7,246 nucleotides of DNA from JBEKHT01 sp050012135 (GTDB lineage Bacteria > Chloroflexota > Anaerolineae > Anaerolineales > RBG-16-64-43), in contig JBEKHT010000099.1 in the NCBI GenBank assembly GCA_050012135.1, positions 1-7,246 of the forward strand. Direction: 5' to 3'. Below, in pieces: positions 1-5,421 of this stretch. The notes under the pieces were generated by a model. The model had not been told where the DNA came from, made no database searches, and worked only from the letters and a program-made list of their open reading frames with translations. Within the stretch, counting starts at the first letter, position 1, and each line of letters opens with the position of its first letter. The translations under genes and the position numbers were made by a program.

Positions 1-464
1 AAAAAACGTTCTTCGCTAGCTGAGCGATTGAGAGAAAGCGCCGGTTTCCCCCGAAAATGCGGCGCGAGGCAAAGCTTGCTGCGGGTCCCCTTGGCGCCAT
101 GTGCAAGCTCTCTCCTGAGCCTGCGAGATGGCACGATTTCCAGCTACTATACATCCGAATCAACTAATGTGTGTTGTTTTACAAATATATGTGAAAGCAG
201 TCACTTGTCCAGGTAGACGTGACGTTGGCAAGCACGAATGTGGTCGCCAGCGGCGCACGCGTCAATCACGCGCACTAGACGTAATTTCAGATCCTCTGCC
301 AACGCGACACAAGGTGGTTGAGGGGCGCAAGCCGAGATCGCCTGGCTGAGGGGACCCGAACCCGACGGACGGAGGTGACTCGACGAGACCGGCGGACTCC
401 AGTTCATGGCTGTATCCTGCCATCATTCGAGATATCAGCCACTAGAATCCAGCGGGTTTCAAAA
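1..464. other. Non-coding stretch, no supported gene
   Basis: Open frames here are short, overlap each other on both strands, lack ribosome binding sites and resemble no protein family I know. Bases about 120-230 are visibly more A+T-rich than their surroundings, which often marks an intergenic control region or inserted DNA, but I could not place a promoter with good -35 and -10 boxes. Bases 340-420 have a loosely tRNA-like look, but no cloverleaf could be drawn. I see nothing else that can be supported. Confidence 0.5.
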
Positions 465-493
465 AGAACCATGGCCCGACGGTCCATGGTTCT
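465..493 (-). terminator. Rho-independent terminator downstream of tRNA remnant 1
   Basis: A perfect 10-bp stem (AGAACCATGG at 465-474, CCATGGTTCT at 484-493) encloses a 9-nt loop. Read on the minus strand the second arm runs straight into TTTTTG, which is the classic terminator layout. It lies six bases beyond the 3' end of the initiator-tRNA remnant on the same strand. It is in the right direction to end transcription of that tRNA or of the toxin-antitoxin operon further upstream. Confidence 0.75.
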
Positions 494-498
494 CTCTA

Positions 499-583
499 GG
501 TAGCGGGGGCTGGACTCGCCCGTCCTGGTGTCCTGGCCAGGAAACCAGCGACCTCCGGGCTACCGGCCCGACGAGCTACGGTG
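499..583 (-). pseudogene. Initiator tRNA (fMet) remnant 1, interrupted in the T-loop
   Basis: On the minus strand the order is D-arm end (GTAGCTCGTC), anticodon stem GGGC...GCCC, variable region GGAGGTC, T-stem GCTGG, and, after an interruption, the second half of the T-arm (CGAGTCCAGC) and the acceptor end CCCCGCTACC. The run of G:C pairs in the anticodon stem and the GGTAGCTCGTCGGGC-type D-arm/anticodon junction are marks of initiator tRNA. The anticodon loop has lost its CAT: CGGTA-like sequence stands where CTCATAA is expected. The 5' acceptor strand cannot be found. A 24-nt block (519-542) sits inside the T-loop. It is therefore not a working tRNA. Confidence 0.75.
519..542. repeat. 24-nt insert in tRNA remnant 1
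   Basis: Comparison with the uninterrupted copy at 1833-1880 shows that GACTCG and AACCAGCG, contiguous there, are separated here by 24 nt. The inserted block contains CGTCCTGG and GGCCAGGA, so its ends are nearly inverted copies of each other (TCCTGG / CCAGGA). A similar palindromic block, read on the other strand, appears to interrupt the transposase at 2803-2827. Confidence 0.55.
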
Positions 584-808
584 CCAACGAAAGGATCGCA
601 GATCACTTCGGTCTGTGACCCTTTCTTCGTCTTCTTGGTGAGCGGGCTCACGCCATTTGCCGAAGACGGCCGGGATAATGCCCGAGTCAAGCAGTTTGGA
701 TACCCGTTGCCGTTTCTTCTCTCGCAGTGGTGCCTTCACGGCTGCGATTGAGACGAGCCCGGTGTCCCAAGGTGGCGGGGTCAACTTCAAGCATGTGCTA
801 TCTGCCAT
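560..808 (-). CDS. Doubtful 82-residue open frame downstream of the toxin-antitoxin pair
   Basis: This open frame follows the antitoxin on the same strand after a 44-nt gap. The product would be basic and charged (REKKRQR near the middle) with no domain I recognise. No Shine-Dalgarno sequence precedes its ATG. Its last codons run into the decayed tRNA copy (499-583), so its C-terminus at least cannot be ancestral. It may be a chance frame or the stub of a gene cut by the junction next to the tRNA remnant. I include it only because it continues the operon direction and nothing else explains 590-808. Confidence 0.15.
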   Translation of the reverse strand: MADSTCLKLTPPPWDTGLVSIAAVKAPLREKKRQRVSKLLDSGIIPAVFGKWREPAHQEDEERVTDRSDLRSFRWHRSSSGR

Positions 809-852
809 GAGGTCTCGACGATGGAGCTGGTGGCTGGAGTTTCGGGGGAGGC

Positions 853-1173
853 CTAGCCATGCCAGGATGCAATCATCCTGCCCACATCCTCTCGCGACGC
901 GCCAAGCGCAGCGAGCGACCTGACCATCAAGTCAACTGAGACAGAGGGGTGCCCAGACTCCACCTTTGCCACTCTTGATTGACTGGAACCCATCATACTG
1001 GCCAGCTCGACCTGGGAGAGCTTCTTCCGCTGCCGCAGTTTCCGGACCCCATGGCTGAGAGCCAGCCTCACTTCGACGATCGCTGCCTCCTCGGGAGACA
1101 GGTTGAGGAATTCGGAAACGGTCCCCACCTTCCAGCCGCGCTTCTCGAGCCTCACCCGCTTGCTCTTATTCAT
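853..1173 (-). CDS. higA: HigA-like antitoxin, XRE-family DNA-binding protein
   Basis: This is the 106-residue antitoxin of a type II toxin-antitoxin pair. It would bind and neutralise the toxin encoded just upstream and repress their shared promoter. The helix-turn-helix domain spans about residues 38-98, with the core LSQVELASMMGSSQSRVAKV (52-71) giving the two DNA-binding helices. The N-terminal part with KRGWKVGT and EFLNLSPEEAA is typical of the antitoxins that partner Gp49-like toxins. The start is well supported: GGAGGA lies six bases before the ATG. The gene begins 20 bases after the toxin stop, so the two are almost certainly cotranscribed. Length is normal and the frame is intact. 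Family assignment is firm; the symbol is by analogy with toxin-first HigBA systems. Confidence 0.9.
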   Translation of the reverse strand: MNKSKRVRLEKRGWKVGTVSEFLNLSPEEAAIVEVRLALSHGVRKLRQRKKLSQVELASMMGSSQSRVAKVESGHPSVSVDLMVRSLAALGASREDVGRMIASWHG

Positions 1174-1193
1174 GCTTCCTCCAACTCGGTTGC

Positions 1194-1523
1194 CTACCGT
1201 TCCAACCTAGTCGATCGCTGCCTGCAGGTCTCAATCACCTGGACAGGGGTCTGACTGCTTTGTTTGGCGAATACCTCCAGGATGATGATTGCGTCCGGAT
1301 CCACCCTGTAGATGATTCGCCAGGTCGCATCTTGATCGACGATCCTCAACTCATGGCACCTGCGGCCGATGATAGGCATCGGCCTTGACTGAGGGAGACC
1401 CAGCCGCTCGCCCCTTTGCAATCGCCGCAGGAGGACGGCAGCCTCCAGCCGGGCATCCGCAGAGAAGGGGGGCGACTTCACCTCCTCATGCAGCCAGACG
1501 ATGTCCTTGTCAGTCGCTGCCAT
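1194..1523 (-). CDS. higB: HigB/Gp49-like toxin of the RelE superfamily
   Basis: This 109-residue protein matches the phage-derived Gp49-like (HigB-type) toxin family. Members of the wider RelE group usually cut mRNA on the ribosome. Diagnostic segments are WLHEEVKSPPFSADARLEAA (10-29), LLRRLQRGERL (31-41), SRPMPIIGRRCHELRI (46-61), the strand WRIIYRVDPDAIIILEVFAK (68-87), and the C-terminal helix TPVQVIETCRQR (92-103). Basic residues R54, R55, R60 and K87 are candidates for RNA contact, by analogy with the family. The order toxin then antitoxin is that of higBA and the reverse of relBE. No clear Shine-Dalgarno precedes the ATG, and the -10 box ends only eight bases upstream, so the mRNA is probably leaderless or nearly so. 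The gene is intact and of normal length. Confidence 0.88.
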   Translation of the reverse strand: MAATDKDIVWLHEEVKSPPFSADARLEAAVLLRRLQRGERLGLPQSRPMPIIGRRCHELRIVDQDATWRIIYRVDPDAIIILEVFAKQSSQTPVQVIETCRQRSTRLER

Positions 1524-1531
1524 TAACCTGG

Positions 1532-1560
1532 AGTATATGTCAAAAAGGACATGTCATCAA
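1532..1560 (-). promoter_or_regulatory. Promoter and putative operator of the toxin-antitoxin operon
   Basis: On the minus strand TTGATG (1555-1560) and TATACT (1532-1537) are separated by exactly 17 bases, a good sigma-70-type pair. Within the spacer lies an inverted repeat, ATGTC (1537-1541 on the plus strand), six bases, GACAT (1548-1552), and the right half extends to the self-complementary GACATGTC (1548-1555). A repressor bound there would block RNA polymerase, which fits autoregulation by the downstream HTH antitoxin. The boxes and repeat are seen; the regulation is inferred. Confidence 0.7.
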
Positions 1561-1631
1561 GGGCTTAGCACAAATGAATGGGCGTGCCATGCATGTCGGA
1601 TGTGGCATAGGAACCCGAGGAGAGAGGCGAC

Positions 1632-1730
1632 GAGCCCGACGAGCTGGGGTAAGCACGAAACCGACGACCCTGGTCCGCCTGAACGTGAACCAGCGACCTG
1701 CCGGTTATGAGTCCTACGAGCTGCCAAACC
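1632..1730 (-). pseudogene. Two strongly decayed initiator-tRNA remnants
   Basis: Read on the minus strand, 1671-1730 keeps TTTGGCAGCTCG (D-arm), GGACTCATAACC (anticodon loop with CAT), GGCAGGTCGCTGGTTCA (variable region and T-stem) and a corrupted acceptor end (GGCGGACCA). It covers most of a tRNA but the T-stem and acceptor no longer pair. A second, shorter piece at 1632-1646 holds CAGCTCGTCGGGCTC, identical to the D-arm/anticodon-stem junction of the other copies. No terminator hairpin follows either piece. Both appear to be old relics of the same tRNA family as the copies at 499 and 1833. Confidence 0.55.
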
Positions 1731-1797
1731 ACGTATCCATTTTGAATCTCGGGAATTTCGCTGGTGTTTGACGGTCTACGATCCCGCCGAATGAATC

Positions 1798-1825
1798 AAA
1801 ACCGAGGCTCAAATGCCTCGGTTTT
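1798..1825 (-). terminator. Terminator hairpin downstream of tRNA remnant 2
   Basis: A perfect 11-bp stem, AAAACCGAGGC (1798-1808) with GCCTCGGTTTT (1815-1825), has a six-base loop. Both directions end in four T residues, so it may act on either strand. On the minus strand it starts seven bases beyond the 3' end of the fMet remnant at 1833-1880. That is the same arrangement as the hairpin at 465-493. Confidence 0.7.
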
Positions 1826-1832
1826 GCCTTGA

Positions 1833-1880
1833 GGTAGCGGGGGCTGGACTCGAACCAGCGACCTCCGGGTTATGAGCCCC
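1833..1880 (-). pseudogene. Initiator tRNA (fMet) remnant 2: 3' half only
   Basis: The minus strand reads GGGGCTCATAACCC (anticodon loop with CAT flanked by G:C pairs), GGAGGTC, then an intact T-arm GCTGG TTCGAGT CCAGC, then CCCCCGCTACC. This is a perfect 3' half of an initiator tRNA gene. Similarity to tRNA stops at the 5' side of the anticodon stem, where the dispersed repeat described below begins. A break at the anticodon stem/loop that keeps everything to the 3' end is the usual product of site-specific integration into a tRNA gene. It cannot make a functional tRNA. Confidence 0.8.
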
Positions 1881-2030
1881 AACCTGGGGGAGGGGGCCTC
1901 AAACAGGAAATCCGGCTGCTTGAGGGTGCCATCCGTGGTTCAACATCCTCGAGCCCAACGAGGTTGATCCGTAAGCGCAATTCGAAGGGTACCTCTTGAT
2001 GGGTGCGTTTGTCAATGCACCCTGATTGAT
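1861..2030. repeat. Dispersed repeat, copy A (left part, split by an insertion sequence)
   Basis: Bases 1861-2021 align without gaps to 5497-5657, with 14 mismatches in 161 positions by hand count. The sequence continues past the insertion sequence at 3552-3596, which matches 5652-5697. A hairpin is kept in both copies: CCTCAAAC pairs with GTTTGAGG perfectly in copy B and with one mismatch here. A second small stem is CTCG...CGAG. The repeat begins inside the fMet remnant. The minus-strand reading frame across it is open in both copies, but 9 of 46 residues differ for 14 base changes, so selection for a protein is not evident. Confidence 0.8.
2016..2030. repeat. Target duplication, left copy
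   Basis: TGCACCCTGATTGAT recurs without change at 3538-3552, immediately outside the insertion sequence. The 15-nt length is long for a target duplication in general. Elements related to IS1202 are known to make long ones, 27 bp in IS1202 itself. Confidence 0.7.
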
Positions 2031-2050
2031 TGCTATAGTCCTTTGAATTT

Positions 2051-2083
2051 GTCACCCGCTAACTGGTCAGTGAAAATGTCACC
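2051..2083 (+). repeat. Left subterminal inverted repeats of the insertion sequence
   Basis: Two adjacent blocks match the right end in inverted orientation: GTCACCCG with GGTCAG (2051-2070) and GTGAAAATGTCACC (2070-2083). The second ends three bases before the transposase ATG. These are likely transposase binding sites, and they lie where a promoter or translation signal would be. GGTCAGTGAAAA is not a Shine-Dalgarno sequence. Confidence 0.65.
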
Positions 2084-2085
2084 CC

Positions 2086-3466
2086 ATGGACATCGAGGTG
2101 ACATTGACCAGCAAGGAACAGAAGCGACTTAAGGTCCTGAACCAGGTCCAAGTCGGGCGAATCTCCGGGGAACAGGCCGCCGTCCTGCTGGGGGTCTCCC
2201 TGCGGCAGGAGCGGCGGCTGATGGCCAAGTACCGGCGCCGGGGAGCCGCCGGCCTGGCTCATGGCAACCGGGGACGTCCCTGTGTGCGGCGGGTGCCCAA
2301 GAGGATCCGAGACAAGCTTCTAGCTCTGGCCCGGGGTGAGTTTCGAGACTTCAACGACCAGCACTTCACCGAGATCCTGGCTGAGGAGTTCGCCATCCGC
2401 CTGTCCCGCTCGACGGTTCGGCGCCTCAGACGGGAGGCAGGCTTGGCCAGCCCGCGGAAGCGGCGCGCGAGCCGACACCACCAGAAGCGGGAGCGCTACC
2501 CGCAGGCGGGGATGTTACTGCAAGTTGACGGCAGCCATCATAACTGGCTGGAAGGACGTGGCCCCGAGGTGGTGCTCTTGGCGGCCATCGATGACGCGAC
2601 GTCCCAGCTCGTCTATGCGAGCTTCCGGGAGCAAGAGGATGCGGCGGGGTACTTCCTGATGCTCCACGAGATCTGCCGGACCCACGGCTTGCCTCTGGCT
2701 CTCTACGCGGACCGCCACACCATTTTCCAGAGCCCCAAAGAGCCCAGTGTGGCCGAGCAGCTGGCTGGAAAGCTACCTCGGAGCCAGTTTGGCCGCTTGG
2801 TCGATCCTGGCCCGTGTGCCCAGGACGGGTGACCTGGGCATTCGTCTCATTCCGGCTCACTCTCCGCAAGCCAAAGGGCGCGTGGAGCGTCTCTTCGGCA
2901 CGCTCCAGGACCGGTTGGTCAAAGCCCTGCGGCGGGCCAACGTCAGCACGCTGGTCGAAGCTAATCAGTTCTTGAAGACTTTCCTGCCCGCCTTCAACGC
3001 ACGCTTTGGACAGCCGCCAGCCTACCCCGGGTCGGCCTACCTTCCCTGGCCAGCTCGCACTCGGTCCGAGGATCTCTTTTGCTTCAAGTTTGAGCGCACG
3101 GTGGCCAAGGACAACACTGTGTCTTTCTCAGGCCATGCCCTGGTGATCCCACTGCGACCTCTGCAGCGTGGTTACTCCGGTGCACGGGTCGAGCTTCGGC
3201 ACTACATGGATGGGCGCCTGGCCATCACCTATCACGGCCGGACGCTGGTCGTCCATGGGCCGCTTCATCCGGGAACCCCTCAGGTCGGGAAGTTCACACC
3301 TGCCGAGAAAGCTAGGGTGGCCGTGAAAAAAGCCGCGAGGAAACCTTCTGTCCAGCCCAAACCCCAGCGCCCCCGGGTGCCGCTTCCAGCTGGCGTTCCG
3401 GGCCCGGACCACCCTTGGCGCCGGCCTTACAAATCCATGCCAATCATGGAGGGACCGCTCAGGTGA
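2086..3466 (+). pseudogene. IS1202/ISNCY-type DDE transposase, frame broken at about 2803-2827
   Basis: The first part (2086-2832) carries an N-terminal helix-turn-helix (LNQVQVGRISGEQAAVLLGV and following, about 18-50), a second HTH (about 95-120) and the first catalytic motifs: LLQVDGS with D148, and LYADRHTIF with D209. The second part, in the next frame to 3466, starts its homology at GDLGIRLIPAHSPQAKGRVE and brings the third catalytic residue (codon 2885-2887), then a basic C-terminus. Removing 25 nt (2803-2827) joins QFGRLV to GDLGIRL, the order expected in this family, and gives a protein of about 451 residues, a usual length. Neither fragment holds all three catalytic residues, so the element should not move by itself. 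I see no slippery A or T run that would argue for programmed frameshifting. Confidence 0.85.
2803..2827. repeat. 25-nt palindromic block interrupting the transposase
   Basis: The block has nearly inverted ends, TCCTGG near its start and CCAGGA near its end. On the minus strand it begins CGTCCTGG and ends GGCCAGGATC, the same end sequences as the 24-nt insert at 519-542. It is defined by reading-frame repair, so its limits could shift by a few bases. The alternative is a local duplication or deletion with coincidental similarity. Confidence 0.5.
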
Positions 3467-3517
3467 CGTTTTCACCCTGGCCCGCGCGGGCAGGGCGGGC
3501 TGACCCGTTCGGGTGAC
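3462..3517 (+). repeat. Right subterminal inverted repeats of the insertion sequence
   Basis: GGTGACGTTTTCAC (3462-3475) and CTGACCCGTTCGGGTGAC (3500-3517) are inverted counterparts of 2070-2083 and 2051-2070. The first overlaps the transposase stop codon (3464-3466). A G+C-rich self-complementary stretch (CCCGCGCGGG, 3481-3490) lies between the blocks. Confidence 0.65.
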
Positions 3518-3537
3518 CTTGTCACTGAACACTAACA

Positions 3538-3565
3538 TGCACCCTGATTGATGCACCCTGATTGA
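3538..3565. repeat. Target duplication, right copy, itself tandemly doubled
   Basis: TGCACCCTGATTGA occurs twice in tandem, at 3538-3551 and 3552-3565. The first copy plus T gives the 15-nt match to 2016-2030. A simple insertion with target duplication predicts one copy per side, so the extra unit was either already in the target or reflects a second event. Confidence 0.7.
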
Positions 3566-3596
3566 TGAATCACGAAGGCTGCGAGTTGATCCCTAG
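3552..3596. repeat. Dispersed repeat, copy A (right part)
   Basis: From TGCACC through GAATCACGAAGGCTGCGA to TTGATCCCTAG this matches 5652-5697 with few changes. It is the continuation of 1861-2030 beyond the insertion sequence. Weak similarity may run on to about 3617. Confidence 0.7.
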
Positions 3597-3680
3597 TGGA
3601 TGTGCCGGAGTCTATGATAGTCCGAAGGCAGTTGGTGCGGTTCGCGGAGATCCCAAAAAGGGGGCTGCATAGACCTCCGG

Positions 3681-3733
3681 CGCGGGTGGGCGATTGCCCA
3701 GCGACCCGCGGTTGTTGGCCCGACGAGGCCAAC
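3681..3733. other. Two adjacent strong hairpins
   Basis: The first (3681-3710) pairs CGCGGGT with ACCCGCG and has an inner GGGC/GCCC stem. The second (3714-3733) pairs GTTGGCC with GGCCAAC around a six-base loop. Only three bases separate them. No gene covers 3600-3800. There is no T-run after either stem, so ordinary terminators are unlikely. They could belong to a structured RNA, a folded recombination site or the end of a small element; the sequence does not decide. Confidence 0.4.
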
Positions 3734-3800
3734 TGAGTTCTCCCGATGAGGATCTTGCTTGAATCAGGCCGTAGAACGCAAACGGGCATAATTCTGGAGC

Positions 3801-3839
3801 AGTGAAGAACCGAGGCTCATATGGCCTCGGTTCTTCACT
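3801..3839 (-). terminator. Long hairpin next to tRNA remnant 3
   Basis: A perfect 16-bp stem, AGTGAAGAACCGAGGC (3801-3816) with GCCTCGGTTCTTCACT (3824-3839), encloses seven bases. The ACCGAGGC core equals that of the hairpin at 1798-1825, and both stand just outside an fMet 3' end. There is no proper T-tail in either direction, so termination is possible rather than certain. Confidence 0.55.
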
Positions 3840-3841
3840 TA

Positions 3842-3857
3842 GGTAGGGGGGCGGACT
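3842..3857 (-). pseudogene. Initiator tRNA remnant 3: acceptor stub
   Basis: Only 16 bases remain (AGTCCGCCCCCCTACC on the minus strand), close to the acceptor and T-stem end AGTCCAGCCCCCGCTACC of the other copies. Taken alone this would be too short to call. Its position immediately after a hairpin that shares its core with the hairpin of remnant 2 is the main support. Confidence 0.45.
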
Positions 3858-4065
3858 GCCTCCCTCCCTGGGCGCCCGCACTTGTCCTCTCCACTATCGT
3901 GGCGTAGAGTCCAGATCGCGTTGGGCAGCGTCCCGCCAGGAACTGGGGGCACACGGCCCAAGGCGTCCAGGCCGGGCGGAATCCTCTCCACCGGCGGCAA
4001 GTAATGGGGATGTCGCTGCTCCGACGGCGGAGAAGGCCAGGGCTTCAATTGCTCGCGACTAGCGC

Positions 4066-4071
4066 AGGAGG
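4066..4071 (+). promoter_or_regulatory. Ribosome binding site of the methyltransferase
   Basis: AGGAGG lies ten bases before ATG 4082. It decides the start in favour of 4082 over the in-frame ATG at 4004, which has no such signal and would add 26 residues (MGMSLLRRRRR...) unlike the family's N-terminus. Confidence 0.75.
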
Positions 4072-4081
4072 TCAAGAGACA

Positions 4082-5086
4082 ATGAACCAGGAGACCGATC
4101 ATCCTCAGACGATGCCTGAAGTCAAAGTCCTAGACCAGTTGAACGAAGCATTCTATCAGGTCTACATCTTCCGAGCAGCTTTGGAGATGGAGGTTTTTGC
4201 CAAAGTGGCGACCGGAGAAGACACTTCCGAGCAGATGGCTGCAAAGGAGGGTTGGGATCCGGTGGGCACGCGGATGTTGCTGGATGACCTTTGCTGCCTC
4301 AAGCTGCTTGAGAGAGATGGCCCTCGCTACCGGCTTGTCCCCGAATCCGAGTGCTATTTGCTACCCGAGAAACCGGCGTACTGGGGGAGGCTTCTCCTGT
4401 CGGAATTCAATTGGGAAGGAAACGGCGGCTTGGCGGAGGCAATCCGCACCGGCAGGCGTCCCATTCGATACAGCGCTACGACGCCCGAGGTGGTTGACAC
4501 TTGGATCGCGTGTTATGCGCGCCGGTGGTCGGCTCCGGACGCCTACCAGGAGCAGAGCGATGAATTGTGGCGAACGCTGGGTATCCAGGCCCGCGACGGC
4601 CTGCGAGTGCTGGATGTGGCCTGCGGGCCTGCACCCAGGTCCCTCGCCCTGGCGGGGTGTCACCCGGGCGTAGGAGTCACATTGCTGGATTGGGAGCCAA
4701 TTCTGCAAAGAGCTCGCAGGGTTGCCGGTACGCTGGGGGTTGAAAAGCAGGTGAAGACCATTGCGGGTGACTTATGGTCGGTGGACTACGGCCTGGACCA
4801 GTTTGACGCGATCTACCTTGGCAACATCACGCATTTCTTCGGCCCGGAAGAAAACGCGCGGCTGTTCCGAAAAGCACACGTCGCGCTCGTCCGCGGTGGT
4901 GTGCTTGTGATCAGTGCGGCAAGGCGCGACGATCCGAGCTTGGGGGTCACCTTGCTGTGGCTGTACGCTGTCTCAGCCAGCGGGGCTGCCTATGACTTCG
5001 GCGAGTACAAAAGTATGCTTGAACGCGCCGGCTTTTCCCATGTTGAGGACGTCAACCATCAGCAGATCAAGGCGGTCAGAGCCTGA
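4082..5086 (+). CDS. SAM-dependent O-methyltransferase-like protein
   Basis: The 334-residue product has the two-part build of the O-methyltransferase family that includes plant and bacterial small-molecule methyltransferases. An N-terminal winged-helix dimerisation domain covers about 15-100 (FYQVYIFRAALEMEVFAKVA, later RMLLDDLCCLKLLERDGPRYRL). The catalytic Rossmann domain covers about 165-334. SAM-binding motif I is VLDVACGPAP (176-185); D203 in LLDWEP probably contacts the SAM ribose; GDLW (229-232) and FDAIYLGNITHFF (241-253) follow. H251 lies where family members have the catalytic histidine. The substrate cannot be told; hydroxylated aromatics or polyketides are usual for relatives. 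The frame is intact. There are no partner genes: it stands alone between two initiator-tRNA remnants (3842 and 5405), which suggests cargo of an inserted element. I see no convincing promoter. Confidence 0.87.
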   Translation: MNQETDHPQTMPEVKVLDQLNEAFYQVYIFRAALEMEVFAKVATGEDTSEQMAAKEGWDPVGTRMLLDDLCCLKLLERDGPRYRLVPESECYLLPEKPAYWGRLLLSEFNWEGNGGLAEAIRTGRRPIRYSATTPEVVDTWIACYARRWSAPDAYQEQSDELWRTLGIQARDGLRVLDVACGPAPRSLALAGCHPGVGVTLLDWEPILQRARRVAGTLGVEKQVKTIAGDLWSVDYGLDQFDAIYLGNITHFFGPEENARLFRKAHVALVRGGVLVISAARRDDPSLGVTLLWLYAVSASGAAYDFGEYKSMLERAGFSHVEDVNHQQIKAVRA

Positions 5087-5404
5087 GGCGAAGGGGCTGA
5101 GGGCGGGCCGGGATCCGTGTGGCAGGGACACTGGGTGAGGCCCGAACCCAACGAAAGGAGAAGGGTGCGTCCTGTGCTGGCTGAAAACCCCATCCCTGGA
5201 TACCGTGCTGGGGAAGGACCGGACGAAGTGCCATGCACACGAGCCTGCTGGTGAACTATGGTAGGAGAGGGGGCGCCGCCGGGACTGGAACCTAGGATCA
5301 AGTGGTTAGAAACCCATCGGGGCGGAAGCGTTCAACAAGCATCAAGCGCAGGGGAATCTGGCTGAGTGCGTGAATAGACCAAAAGAGGACCGATGCTGAG
5401 AGAA
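5087..5404. other. Non-coding stretch after the methyltransferase
   Basis: No open frame here resembles a protein and no terminator follows the methyltransferase stop. Several short complementary pairs (TGGGT/ACCCA at about 5132-5151, CCCC/GGGG at about 5189-5214) give it a structured-RNA look. GTGCG at 5166-5170 is a possible group II intron 5' end, but no domain V, reverse transcriptase or 3' end is present. At the right edge, AGTTCTTCATTC (5409-5420) looks like the surviving arm of a hairpin of the type at 3801-3839. Confidence 0.4.
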
Positions 5405-5421
5405 TCTTAGTTCTTCATTCA

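Larger units (their letters stand above)
2031..3537 (+). mobile_element. Insertion sequence of the IS1202/ISNCY type, inactivated
   Basis: The ends are set by the perfect 15-nt direct repeat on each side, giving an element of about 1507 bp. Inside the ends are nested inverted repeats: GTCACCCG...GGTCAG at 2051-2070 against 3500-3517, and GTGAAAATGTCACC at 2070-2083 against its near-complement at 3462-3475 (one mismatch). The outermost 20 bases on each side match only partly (TGCTA / TGTTA), so the exact tips are uncertain by some bases. The element sits inside dispersed repeat copy A, so it arrived after that repeat. A single transposase reading frame, broken once, fills the element. Confidence 0.75.

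Noticed and set aside
301..420. A further tRNA-like sequence
   Set aside because: GGTTCGGGTCC-like pieces on the minus strand do not form a T-arm or acceptor stem and do not match the fMet copies.
2740..2835. Programmed ribosomal frameshift in the transposase
   Set aside because: There is no slippery A/T run in the overlap, and an exact 25-nt removal restores the expected protein, so disruption is the better explanation.
2000..3600. A Xer/dif site beside the insertion sequence, as reported for some IS1202 relatives
   Set aside because: I found no pair of 11-bp inverted arms around a 6-bp centre resembling dif in the flanking repeat.
4004..4081. Upstream extension of the methyltransferase from ATG 4004
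   Set aside because: There is no ribosome binding site, and the added Arg-rich residues do not fit the family; AGGAGG points clearly to ATG 4082.
3839..4102. An 87-residue minus-strand frame upstream of the methyltransferase
   Set aside because: It runs out of the tRNA stub, has no recognisable domain and has no convincing start signal, so it is treated as chance.
5130..5395. Group II intron remnant
   Set aside because: GTGCG at 5166 and the structured look are not enough: no domain V/VI, no reverse transcriptase and no 3' end are visible.
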